Shown here piece after piece: positions 30,105-38,336 of a stretch of DNA of 64,000 bases (position 1 is the first letter of the stretch; the number at the start of each line of letters is the position of its first letter). Position numbers and translations under genes: made by a program. Source of the DNA: Bacillota bacterium (lineage in GTDB: Bacteria; Bacillota; SHA-98; Ch115; JABLXJ01). The notes below the pieces were generated by a model. It was given only the letters and a program-made list of their open reading frames with translations, had not been told where the DNA came from and made no database searches. The stretch covers positions 1-64,000 of the forward strand of contig JABLXJ010000007.1 of the NCBI GenBank assembly GCA_013178125.1, read 5' to 3'.

Positions 30105-32483
30105 TTGAATTACGGCAATTTCTCCAGCGACGGACGGGAATTTATTATCACCACCCCGGCCACACCGCGCCCCTGGGCAAACTACCTGACGAATGGCAGG
30201 TACTGTGCCCTGATCTCACATACAGGCGGAGGCTACTCCTTCGTTGGAAGCTCGGGTTATAACCGCATAACCCGGGCTTACCCCGGAGAAATGACCATGA
30301 CCGACCGGCCGGGGCGATATGTTTACGTGCGCGACGAGGCTACCGGCGAATTCTTTAGCATCAACTGGCAGCCGGTGCAGCATCCCTATGAAACCTGGGA
30401 GTGCCGGCACGGGATGGGCTACACGCAAATTAGCTCAAAAAACGCCGGCATCGAGGGGCAAATCATCTTTTTCGTGCCCCTGGATGATGACGTCGAAATC
30501 TGGCTAGTTTCCCTCAAAAACACAACGAGCCAGCCGCGGCGTTTGAGCGTCTTCACCTACGTGGAATGGTGCCTCGGGAGCTATGGCTTTGACCTCATTG
30601 AGACGAGCTTCGCCAGCCTTTTCAAGTCCGTTGGGTTCGATGAGGGCGTCGGCGCCATCATAGCCAAGATGGGGCTATGGGACGTGGGACACCGTGCCGC
30701 AAAACCCCACATGCCCTGGAACCGCCATGCCTTTATTGCGACAAGCCTTCCCGTGGTCGGATTCGACGGGCTGCGGGAGGAGTTTGTCGGCCGCTACCGT
30801 TCCCTGGCGAACCCAGTTGTGGTTGAGCGGGGGCAATGCGCAAACTCCGATGGCTTCGGCCGGGACGCCGTCGGCGTTCTGCAGGGCAGGGTCGAGCTAT
30901 CGCCGGGCCAGGAACAGGCCTTCACCATCATAATGGGGGCGCCTGATGACGAAAAGGCCATCGGGTCGCTCGCCGGGAAATTCCAGGATACCTCGAACGC
31001 CACTGAGGAGCTTGACCGCCTGAAATCTTTCTGGGATAATTACCTTAACCGTGTGGTGGTCTCAACCCTTGATCCTGATTTCGACCTTTCGGTAAATATA
31101 TGGAATAAATACCAATCATGGGTGACGTTTAACTGGTCCCGCATGAGCTCCTACTATATAGGAGGGGGCTCCATGTTCGGGCTGCGCGATACCTCCCAGG
31201 ACTTGCTGGGCGTCCTTCCCAACGATCCCCCGCTTGCCAGGGCCAAGCTCAGGGAGGTCCTAAGGCATCAGTTCCGCGACGGGGGTACGCTCCACAACTG
31301 GGACCCCATAACGGATACCGGGCCCCGTACCGGCCACTCCGACGATGCGCTGTGGCTCGTCCTTGCAACCGCCGAATACCTGAAGGAAACGGGGGATTTC
31401 AATTTCCTCGAGGAGCTCGTGCCCTACTACGACGGGACAGAGGGCACGGTGTTCGATCATCTCAGGAAATCTATAGAGTTTACCATCTTCCATACGAGCC
31501 CCCGGGGCATCCCCTTGATGGTTGCCGGCGATTGGAATGACGGCCTCGACCAGGTTGGCGAGGAAGGCAAGGGCGAAAGCGTGATGACCGCCGAGTTCCT
31601 GTGCTGGATGCTCAAGGAAATGATCGACATCTGCGAGTTAAGGAATGACCAGGCCCTGGTGAAGGATTACAGGGCCCAGAGGGACAAGCTGATCGCCAAG
31701 ATCAATGAGTTCTATTGGGATGGCGCCTGGTACGCCCGGGGGACCACGGATGAGGGTGAGCTCTTCGGGAGCTCGAGGAATAAATATGGTCGCATCTACT
31801 TAAATGCCCAGAGCTGGGCAGTCCTCTCGGGCGCAGCGCCGCCCGAACGGGCGCTCGCATGCATGGAGGCGGCCCGGAAACACCTAGACACCAGGTACGG
31901 GCCGGCGATCTTCCTGCCGGCATACGCCGAGCCGGACCCGCACATAGGTATCATAACCATGTTCAGCCCCGGGGTCAAGGAGAACGGCACGATATTCAAC
32001 CACCCCGTCTGCTGGGCCGTTATAGCCGAGGCTATGCTGGGCAGGGGTGAACGCGCTTACGACCTTTTCAAGCGGTCCTCCTTCATCACCCGGGGGAAGG
32101 ACCCTGATACATATAAAGTCGAGCCCTACATTTACTGCGAATACGTCTACGGGCCGGACTCTAAATTCTTCGGCCAGGGCGAGTTCAGCTGGACCACGGG
32201 GACTGCCGCGTGGATGTTAAAGGCGTGTCTCGACTGGATTCTGGGGGTCAGGCCGGAATACGGGGGCTTGAGGGTTGACCCCGTTATCCCCCCTGACTGG
32301 GAGGGATTCACGATCCGGCGCCCATTTCGAAAAGCTACATATGATATAGAGGTAGCAAATCCCGAGCGCGTGTCGCGGGGCGTAAAACAGGTGGTAATGG
32401 ATGGCAAACCCTTCGAGGGCAACCTGCTCCCGCCCGTTTCCGACCGGAAAACCCACAAGGTCCAGGTCACCATGGGAAGGTAG
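30105..32483 (+). CDS. GH94-type glycoside phosphorylase
   Basis: A 792-residue protein of the GH94 (formerly GT36) group, which splits beta-linked glucosides or N-acetylglucosaminides with phosphate. It begins NYGNFSSDGREFIITTPATPRPWANYL, the typical start, with an N-terminal beta-sandwich (to about 300) and (alpha/alpha)6 barrel. GGSMFGLRDTSQDLLGV, QFRDGGTLHNWDP and AGDWNDGLDQVG (catalytic Asp at about 476) match cellobiose/chitobiose phosphorylases. TTG 30105 has AGGAGG 9 nt upstream and fits the family start; a GTG 7 codons earlier is less likely. Acceptor and linkage are unknown. With the phosphohexomutase downstream, the phosphorolysed sugar-1-phosphate could be fed into metabolism. Confidence 0.92.
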   Translation: MNYGNFSSDGREFIITTPATPRPWANYLTNGRYCALISHTGGGYSFVGSSGYNRITRAYPGEMTMTDRPGRYVYVRDEATGEFFSINWQPVQHPYETWECRHGMGYTQISSKNAGIEGQIIFFVPLDDDVEIWLVSLKNTTSQPRRLSVFTYVEWCLGSYGFDLIETSFASLFKSVGFDEGVGAIIAKMGLWDVGHRAAKPHMPWNRHAFIATSLPVVGFDGLREEFVGRYRSLANPVVVERGQCANSDGFGRDAVGVLQGRVELSPGQEQAFTIIMGAPDDEKAIGSLAGKFQDTSNATEELDRLKSFWDNYLNRVVVSTLDPDFDLSVNIWNKYQSWVTFNWSRMSSYYIGGGSMFGLRDTSQDLLGVLPNDPPLARAKLREVLRHQFRDGGTLHNWDPITDTGPRTGHSDDALWLVLATAEYLKETGDFNFLEELVPYYDGTEGTVFDHLRKSIEFTIFHTSPRGIPLMVAGDWNDGLDQVGEEGKGESVMTAEFLCWMLKEMIDICELRNDQALVKDYRAQRDKLIAKINEFYWDGAWYARGTTDEGELFGSSRNKYGRIYLNAQSWAVLSGAAPPERALACMEAARKHLDTRYGPAIFLPAYAEPDPHIGIITMFSPGVKENGTIFNHPVCWAVIAEAMLGRGERAYDLFKRSSFITRGKDPDTYKVEPYIYCEYVYGPDSKFFGQGEFSWTTGTAAWMLKACLDWILGVRPEYGGLRVDPVIPPDWEGFTIRRPFRKATYDIEVANPERVSRGVKQVVMDGKPFEGNLLPPVSDRKTHKVQVTMGR

Positions 32484-32534
32484 CCTTATAAGCGTGTGGC
32501 TATGGGAAAGAAGTCTTGCAAGGGGGTAGAAGCA

Positions 32535-33926
32535 TTGGCAGCGGTAGAAGTAAGGATAAACCCCGAGATATTCAGGGAATACGACATCCGTGGTGTAGCC
32601 GAGAGAGACCTGACATCCGATGTAGTATATACCCTGGGGCAGGCGATCGGGACCTTCCTTCAGAATGCAGGAGAGAAGGAGGCCATAGTCGGGAGGGACA
32701 ACAGGATATCGTCACCGAGGCTCCGCGATGCCCTGGTGGACGGGATCACATCGACGGGTTGCAACGTGCTTGACATAGGGGTCGTCATAACCCCCGCATT
32801 TTATTACGCCCGGATTCTCTACGGCATAAACGGCGGGGCTATGATAACGGCGAGCCATAACCCACCTGAATTCAATGGATTCAAGGTGGCTTTCGGCCCG
32901 GGGACGCTCTATGGCGAGCAGATCCAGGACCTGCGTAAGCTGGCTGAGAGCGGGGATTTCGCAAGAGATGGGCGCGGGCGCGTGTCAACCGCCGGCCCAA
33001 GGGACGCGTACATATCAATGCTTGCCGGGAAGATCCAGCTCGGGCCGCGCCGCCTCAAAGTCGCCGTGGACTGCGGCAACGGGACGGCATCGTTTTTCGC
33101 CGGCGACCTCATGCACAAGCTCGGCTGCGATGTGATCCCACTCTACTGCGAATCCGACCCCGGGTTCCCAAACCACTTCCCCGACCCGGTCAGGCCCCAA
33201 AACCTGGGCGCCCTCATCGACGCTGTGCGATCGCAAGGCGCGGACCTGGGCGTGGCCTATGACGGGGACGGAGACCGGATCGGCGTGGTGGATGAAAAGG
33301 GCGACATCATCTGGGGGGATCGCCTCATGGTGCTCTTCTGGCGGGAGATCCTGCCCAAGCACCCCGGGGCGACGGCCATCATCGAGGTCAAGTGCTCCCA
33401 GGCCCTCGTTGAGGAGGTTGAGCGCCTCGGGGGAAAGCCGATGTTTTACAGGACCGGCCACTCCCTGATAAAAGCCAAGATGCGCGAGATCGGAGCCGTG
33501 TTTACCGGCGAGATGTCCGGGCACATGTTCTTCGCCGATGAGTATTATGGGTTTGACGACGCCCTCTACGCGTCAGCAAGGCTCCTAAGGATCCTGTCCA
33601 ACACTGATGCGACACTCTCGGAACTGCTGGGCGACGTCCCGAAGTACCCTGCGACGCCCGAGACCAGGGTGCCCTGCCCCGACCGCGAGAAGTTCAACGT
33701 CGTGCGCTCCATCCAGGAGCACTTTAAGGCCCTTTACCCCGTCATAGACATCGATGGCGCCCGCATCATCTTCCCCAGCGGGTGGGGCCTGGTCAGGGCA
33801 TCCAATACCGGCCCCGAGCTGGTTGTCCGCGCCGAGGCTAAAACCGGGGATGCCCTGGACAAGATCAAAAAGGAGATCGAGGATGCCCTGCGGAGCTTCC
33901 CGGCAGTGGGTGCAGTGCGCTGGTGA
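32535..33926 (+). CDS. Phosphomannomutase/phosphoglucomutase
   Basis: Interconverts hexose 1- and 6-phosphates. A 463-residue alpha-D-phosphohexomutase with all four loops: FREYDIRG start, active Ser in TASHNPPEFNGFK (about residue 107), metal loop YDGDGDRIGVVD, sugar-specificity loop GEMSGHMFF and phosphate loop RASNTGPELVVR. The GEMSGH motif matches enzymes that use mannose and glucose. TTG 32535 with AGGGGG 8 nt upstream was chosen; GTG 32496 is an in-frame alternative. Last gene of the operon; it ends 12 nt from the convergent pstB stop with no terminator visible. Confidence 0.92.
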   Translation: MAAVEVRINPEIFREYDIRGVAERDLTSDVVYTLGQAIGTFLQNAGEKEAIVGRDNRISSPRLRDALVDGITSTGCNVLDIGVVITPAFYYARILYGINGGAMITASHNPPEFNGFKVAFGPGTLYGEQIQDLRKLAESGDFARDGRGRVSTAGPRDAYISMLAGKIQLGPRRLKVAVDCGNGTASFFAGDLMHKLGCDVIPLYCESDPGFPNHFPDPVRPQNLGALIDAVRSQGADLGVAYDGDGDRIGVVDEKGDIIWGDRLMVLFWREILPKHPGATAIIEVKCSQALVEEVERLGGKPMFYRTGHSLIKAKMREIGAVFTGEMSGHMFFADEYYGFDDALYASARLLRILSNTDATLSELLGDVPKYPATPETRVPCPDREKFNVVRSIQEHFKALYPVIDIDGARIIFPSGWGLVRASNTGPELVVRAEAKTGDALDKIKKEIEDALRSFPAVGAVRW

Positions 33927-33937
33927 TGATGCCGGCC

Positions 33938-34696
33938 TTATCCGAAGCGCCCGCTGATATAATCCTCGGTCCTCTTATCTTTGGGGTTGGTGAATATCTC
34001 CGTGGTGAGGCCGTACTCAATCATCTGTCCATTCAAGAAGAATGCGGTATACTCCGCGACCCGGGCCGCCTGCTGCATGTTATGCGTAACCATCAGGATG
34101 GTGTACCTGGACTTCAGGTCGGCGATGAGCTCCTCGACCTTCAGGGTGGAGGCCGGATCCAGGGCAGAACACGGTTCGTCCATCAGCAGCACCTCCGGCT
34201 CCACTGCCAGGGCACGGGCAATGCATAGCCGCTGCTGCTGGCCTCCGGATAGATTGTAGGGACTTTCGTGAAGCCGGTCCTTAACCTCGTCCCATAACGC
34301 CGCCATTCGCAGGCTTTTCTCCACTATATCCTCCATCCTTGGACCCGGCCTCAGCCCGTTTACCCGCACCCCTGCGGCTACATTGTTGAAGATGGACATC
34401 GTCGAAAAGGGGTTGGGCTTCTGAAACACCATCCCTATCCTGTGGCGGAGTTCGGCCAGGTCCATATTATCACTGTAAATATCCTGGCCATCCAGCATTA
34501 CCTTGCCCTTTGTGCGGGTTCCCGGAAGCAGTTCGTGGAGGCGATTGAGGCAGCGGATCAGGGTGGACTTGCCGCACCCTGACGGGCCGATGATCGCGGT
34601 AACCTGGTGAAGGGGCACCGGCAACGTCACGTCTTTCACTGCTTGATTCTTACCATACCAGGCGCTAAATTCCTCTACAAGCAACTTTACGTTCAT
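33938..34696 (-). CDS. pstB: Phosphate ABC transporter ATP-binding protein
   Basis: The ATPase of the high-affinity phosphate importer, 252 residues. Walker [31 protein letters not shown] (Q-loop), [19 protein letters not shown] (signature) and [13 protein letters not shown] (Walker B) are typical of PstB, as is FNGxxxE-like [10 protein letters not shown] near the end. ATG overlaps the pstA stop by 4 nt. No phoU gene follows; instead the operon is convergent with the phosphohexomutase gene. Confidence 0.96.
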   Translation of the reverse strand: MNVKLLVEEFSAWYGKNQAVKDVTLPVPLHQVTAIIGPSGCGKSTLIRCLNRLHELLPGTRTKGKVMLDGQDIYSDNMDLAELRHRIGMVFQKPNPFSTMSIFNNVAAGVRVNGLRPGPRMEDIVEKSLRMAALWDEVKDRLHESPYNLSGGQQQRLCIARALAVEPEVLLMDEPCSALDPASTLKVEELIADLKSRYTILMVTHNMQQAARVAEYTAFFLNGQMIEYGLTTEIFTNPKDKRTEDYISGRFG

Positions 34697-35547
34697 CCCC
34701 TATTCCCCCCGCTGGCTCGCCTACCCGCCACCCGGGCAGCCATGCTTGTAACCAGAACCAAGGCCAGCAGCACCAGAGCTGCACCCCAGGCCAACCGGTG
34801 CAGGTCCTCATAAGGCGTGGTGGCATAGGTGTAAATGTATACCGGAAGGGAGGCTATACGCTGGTCAAGCCCGGTGTGCCAGTAGCGGCTGCTGAGGGCG
34901 GTAAAGAGTAACGGCGCGGTTTCCCCGGCGATCCTGGCCACCGCCAGCATAACACCTGTAATGATCCCGCCGGCCGCGCTGCGCAGCACCACGCTAACGA
35001 CGGTTCGCCACTGGGGCGCGCCCAGCGCCAGCGAGGCCTCCCGGAGGCTATTAGGTACCAGCTTCAACATTTCCTCGGTGGTCCTGGTCACCAGGGGAAG
35101 CATGATAATCGCCAGGGCCACCCCTCCGGCGATGGCGGAATAACGCTTCATGGCCACGACAATGGTACCGTAAACCGCTATCCCAACGATGATGGAGGGG
35201 ATCCCGGTCATCACATCGCAGATAAATCTCACGGTCCAGGCCAAACGGCCCCGACCAAACTCGGCCAGATAGATGCCTGCCAGGATCCCTATAGGGATGC
35301 CCATGGCCGATGCCAGGCCTACGAGGATCATGGTCCCAACAATTGCGTTAGCCATCCCGCCCCCGGGTTCCCCCACCGGCTTTGGGAGCTTGGTGAAAAA
35401 ATCCCAGCTAATGGCGGACAATCCCTTGGCAGAAACATAGATTAAAATGCTCGCAAGCGGGATAAGCGCCACCACTGTAGCAAGCACCGACAGGACCCCC
35501 ATGGTCCGGTCGACTATCCTTCTCCGCTGATTGCGCCCTATTCTCAC
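34693..35547 (-). CDS. pstA: Phosphate ABC transporter permease
   Basis: A 284-residue membrane protein with six helices; [30 protein letters not shown] and the coupling segment [27 protein letters not shown] are PstA marks. GTG 35547 overlaps the pstC stop by 4 nt (GTGA), so a longer frame from 35586 that would lie inside pstC was not used. Partner of pstC in the phosphate channel. Confidence 0.95.
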   Translation of the reverse strand: MRIGRNQRRRIVDRTMGVLSVLATVVALIPLASILIYVSAKGLSAISWDFFTKLPKPVGEPGGGMANAIVGTMILVGLASAMGIPIGILAGIYLAEFGRGRLAWTVRFICDVMTGIPSIIVGIAVYGTIVVAMKRYSAIAGGVALAIIMLPLVTRTTEEMLKLVPNSLREASLALGAPQWRTVVSVVLRSAAGGIITGVMLAVARIAGETAPLLFTALSSRYWHTGLDQRIASLPVYIYTYATTPYEDLHRLAWGAALVLLALVLVTSMAARVAGRRASGGNRG

Positions 35548-36488
35548 TCCCTGGTCACCCCCTGGGGCACCCTGGCCACTCGCCATACCAGCAGCCGGGC
35601 CATGATGTTCAATAGCAGCGTAATCACGAAAAGTATCAATCCTGCAGCTACCAGTGCCGATAAGTGTAAATCGTTGAAGGCCTCACTGAACTCGTTGGCG
35701 ATGATACTGGCAATGGTCTGGGCGAGTTCAAAGAGCGATGGAAAGATTTGCGGGCGGTTGCCGATAACCATTGTGACCGCCATGGTTTCGCCCAGGGCCC
35801 TCCCTAGTCCCAGGATTGCCGCTCCCAGGATACCCGACCGTCCGTAAGGCAAGACCACCATTCGTATGGTCTCCCATCTGGTAGCCCCCAGGGCCAGCAT
35901 GGCCTCCTGCTGGGAGCGGGGCACTACCAGCAGCACCTCCCTGGAAACCGCGGAAATAGTAGGCGTGATCATGATTGCAAGGATGATACCGGCAGCCAGC
36001 ATGCCGAAACCGTAGGGTGCACCCTTAAAGAGGGGCAAGAAACCAAGGGCACTCCCGAGGACCGGTTCTACAGACGACCGCACCCAGGGCACAAGGACGA
36101 ATACCCCCCACAAGCCATATACCACGCTGGGAATAGCTGCTAGAAGCTCCACAAGGAATGATACAGGGCCTCGTAACCAGTGAGGAGCCAGCTGCGTCAG
36201 GTAGATGGCGATACCCAGGCTCAGCGGGAGCGCTATCGCAAGGGCAATCAATGATGACACCACCGTGCCGTAAACCAGCGGCAAAGCGCCGAATACTCCA
36301 TGGACAGGGTCCCAGCGGGAGCCCAGGGCAAATCCCGGGCCAAACTTTGTGAAGGTGAGCTGCGCCCCCTCCACAAGCACCCAGAGGATGGCCAGGACTA
36401 CGCCCACCAGGCTCAAGGCGGCAAGGTAGGCGAAACCGCGGAAGGCGATATCCCCTTCTAACCACGCTTTATAGCTTTTCTTTTCCAT
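35544..36488 (-). CDS. pstC: Phosphate ABC transporter permease
   Basis: A 314-residue permease, six helices, with LPLSLGIAIYLTQLAPHWLRGPVSFLVELLAAIPSVVYGLWG in two pieces and the coupling loop RSQQEAMLALGATRWETIRMVVLP. ATG 36488 has GGAGG about 9 nt upstream (a TTG just before it is also in frame). Separated from pstS by a 470-nt gap that holds a MITE-like insertion and a stem-loop, unlike the tight spacing of pstC-pstA-pstB. Confidence 0.95.
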   Translation of the reverse strand: MEKKSYKAWLEGDIAFRGFAYLAALSLVGVVLAILWVLVEGAQLTFTKFGPGFALGSRWDPVHGVFGALPLVYGTVVSSLIALAIALPLSLGIAIYLTQLAPHWLRGPVSFLVELLAAIPSVVYGLWGVFVLVPWVRSSVEPVLGSALGFLPLFKGAPYGFGMLAAGIILAIMITPTISAVSREVLLVVPRSQQEAMLALGATRWETIRMVVLPYGRSGILGAAILGLGRALGETMAVTMVIGNRPQIFPSLFELAQTIASIIANEFSEAFNDLHLSALVAAGLILFVITLLLNIMARLLVWRVARVPQGVTRE

Positions 36489-36606
36489 CAAAAAGCATCC
36501 TCCCAGAAATCATCCTCCGCACTGTTTTTGAGCTTCCGAATTTCGAGCTTTCGAACGAAACGAAATCTAGCAGCGTAGCTGTGTAACTGTGTAAACAAAC
36601 GGGCAT

Positions 36607-36644
36607 AGGGGAAGCCCCGGGCGATTCCGGGATCCTCTTCCCCT
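36607..36644 (-). terminator. Stem-loop between pstS and pstC
   Basis: AGGGGAAG (36607-36614) pairs with CTTCCCCT (36637-36644), with an inner CCGG pair. There is no U-tract. Its place between pstS and pstC fits partial termination or RNA protection that keeps PstS in excess over the permeases. TATATCTGATTG-type short repeats lie next to it at 36671-36722. Confidence 0.45.
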
Positions 36645-36790
36645 TCAAGCCATACGGTTATACGGTCTATATCTTATATCTATATCTGGCTGTCTATATC
36701 TGATTGTCCATATCTGATTCCTTGATTCCATATGATCATATCAACAGCTTTAATAGCTCTAAAGTAGTAGCTCTAACGTCAACCAGTTAA

Positions 36791-36944
36791 TCATTGTTAC
36801 TGAGGTTTTAACATAAGGTGCCATAGAATGCCAGCTTCGAAATCTCGTATGGCAATATACTTGGCAGGATGGCCGCAACAAACCACCAACTATCAGGCAA
36901 CTGGCATCCTTTGGCACTTTATGTCAAAACCTTAGTCATTGTTA
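36791..36944. mobile_element. MITE-like element, 136 bp, with 9-bp target duplication
   Basis: Terminal inverted repeats of 35 nt (36800-36834 and 36901-36935) start CTGAGGTTTTAACATAA on the left and CTAAGGTTTTGACATAA on the right (read inward), matching at about 29 of 35 positions. The element is flanked on both sides by the identical 9-bp sequence TCATTGTTA (36791-36799 and 36936-36944), the mark of transposition. The 66-nt centre has no open frame. A transposase supplied from elsewhere would be needed. It sits 14 nt beyond the end of pstS, so pstS is intact but pstS-pstC linkage is stretched. Families giving 8-9 bp duplications include IS256, IS1 and IS1595; the family here cannot be named. 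Confidence 0.85.
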
Positions 36945-36958
36945 TTGGTTTGTTTATT

Positions 36959-38026
36959 TTATTTATGGAGAATCTCGCCCCTGTAATTAATCTGCTTGAT
37001 CTTCTTCTCGGCCAGTTTCACTACGTTGTCAGGCAGCGGGGCGTAAAGCAGCTCCTTGGCAAATTTTTCACCGTCGTGAATGGCCCACCACAGGAATTTG
37101 ACCAGTTCGGTACCCTTTGCTTTATCCTTTTGATCCTTGTAAACCAGCAGGTAGGTATAGCCAGCGATAGGGTAGGCGTCCTCGCCAGGGGCGTTGACGA
37201 TGGAAACCCGCATATCTTCCGGCATGTTGGAGACTGCACCTGCAGCAGCAGCGGTGGTGGTCTCGAGGGTTGGCTCTACAAATTTGCCAGCCCGGTTCTT
37301 CAGGAAGGCATATGGCAAACCATTTTGAATGACATAGGCCAGTTCGACGTAGCCGATAGCACCCGGAGTTTGCTTAACAGCGCCGGATACGCCCTCATTA
37401 CCCTTGGCCCCGATACCGGTAGGCCATTCTACAGATGTGCCTTTCCCAACTTTTGTCTTCCAGGTGCTGCTGACATTGCTCAGGTAATCCGTGAAGATGT
37501 TGGTGGTGCCGCTTCCGTCGGAGCGGTGCACGACGACAATCGGCTGAGCTGGTAGATCAACGCCGGGGTTGATGGAGGTAATCCTCTTATCGCTCCACTT
37601 CGTTATCTCGCCCATGAAGATGTCGGCCAAAATGTCGGGTGTCAGCTTGAGACCGGTCTTAACGCCCTTCAAGTTGTAAGTAATTACTACAGCGCCCATT
37701 ACAGTTGGGATGTGGAAAATCTGCCCCGGGGCCTTGGCCAGCTGTTCGTCTGTCATTGGGGCATCACTCCCAGCAAAGTCCACCGTTTGTTCAAGGATGC
37801 CCCTGATGCCGCCGCCACTGCCTATGGACTGGTAATCAATAGCCACGTTTGGATCGACCTTGCGGTACTCATCAAGCCACTTGCTGTACAAGGGGTATGG
37901 GAACGAAGCGCCAGCCCCGTTCAGGGCCACGGTTCGCGCCTCGATCTGCACAACGGGGCCGACCAGCACTCCCACCAAGAGGATCGACATAAGCAGGACC
38001 AACCATTTGTTTCTCGTGTTGAGCAC
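36959..38026 (-). CDS. pstS: Phosphate ABC transporter substrate-binding protein
   Basis: A 355-residue phosphate receptor. Signal peptide at 1-31 (WLVLLMSILLVGVLVGPVVQIEA). NGAGASFPYPLYSKWLDEY, SIGSGGGIRGILEQTVDFAGSDAPM and VVHRSDGSGTTNIFTDYLS contain the phosphate-binding loops (Ser/Thr/Arg/Asp) of PstS. No lipobox Cys. GTG start with GGAGGAGGG 8 nt upstream. Heads the pst cluster below a PHO-box-like array. Confidence 0.96.
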   Translation of the reverse strand: MLNTRNKWLVLLMSILLVGVLVGPVVQIEARTVALNGAGASFPYPLYSKWLDEYRKVDPNVAIDYQSIGSGGGIRGILEQTVDFAGSDAPMTDEQLAKAPGQIFHIPTVMGAVVITYNLKGVKTGLKLTPDILADIFMGEITKWSDKRITSINPGVDLPAQPIVVVHRSDGSGTTNIFTDYLSNVSSTWKTKVGKGTSVEWPTGIGAKGNEGVSGAVKQTPGAIGYVELAYVIQNGLPYAFLKNRAGKFVEPTLETTTAAAAGAVSNMPEDMRVSIVNAPGEDAYPIAGYTYLLVYKDQKDKAKGTELVKFLWWAIHDGEKFAKELLYAPLPDNVVKLAEKKIKQINYRGEILHK

Positions 38027-38118
38027 TTAATTTCCCTCCTCCTGAAATCTTGCAGCCTTCGTATTGCCCACTACGCTTTTTATCTTACAAGCCCCCTGTT
38101 ACGGACCAATTGCAGCGG

Positions 38119-38145
38119 TGTTAACATTATGTAAAAGTATGTAAA
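38119..38145 (-). promoter_or_regulatory. PHO-box-like array upstream of pstS
   Basis: On the minus strand TTTACA (38145-38140), TTTACA (38135-38130) and TTAACA (38124-38119) form three direct repeats 10 and 11 nt apart, about 95-120 nt before the pstS start. This is the pattern bound by PhoP in Bacillus (TTAACA-like hexamers on one face of the helix). It predicts induction under phosphate limitation. No other site is obvious in 38027-38336. Confidence 0.75.
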
Positions 38146-38336
38146 AGCTGGTAGACGGGCCACTCCATAATCTCTAAGGCATCCTGCTGACATCTTCATA
38201 TCGACGCGTGACCGACAGGATTCGACGATATCGCGGCGAATTCCTTTGTTATGCGACTTATACAATACCCTATCGCGCAGGCTAGATTTTATAGCCTCTG
38301 GAATGTAATACCTTAAAATCGCGAGGTGCAGCCGAT

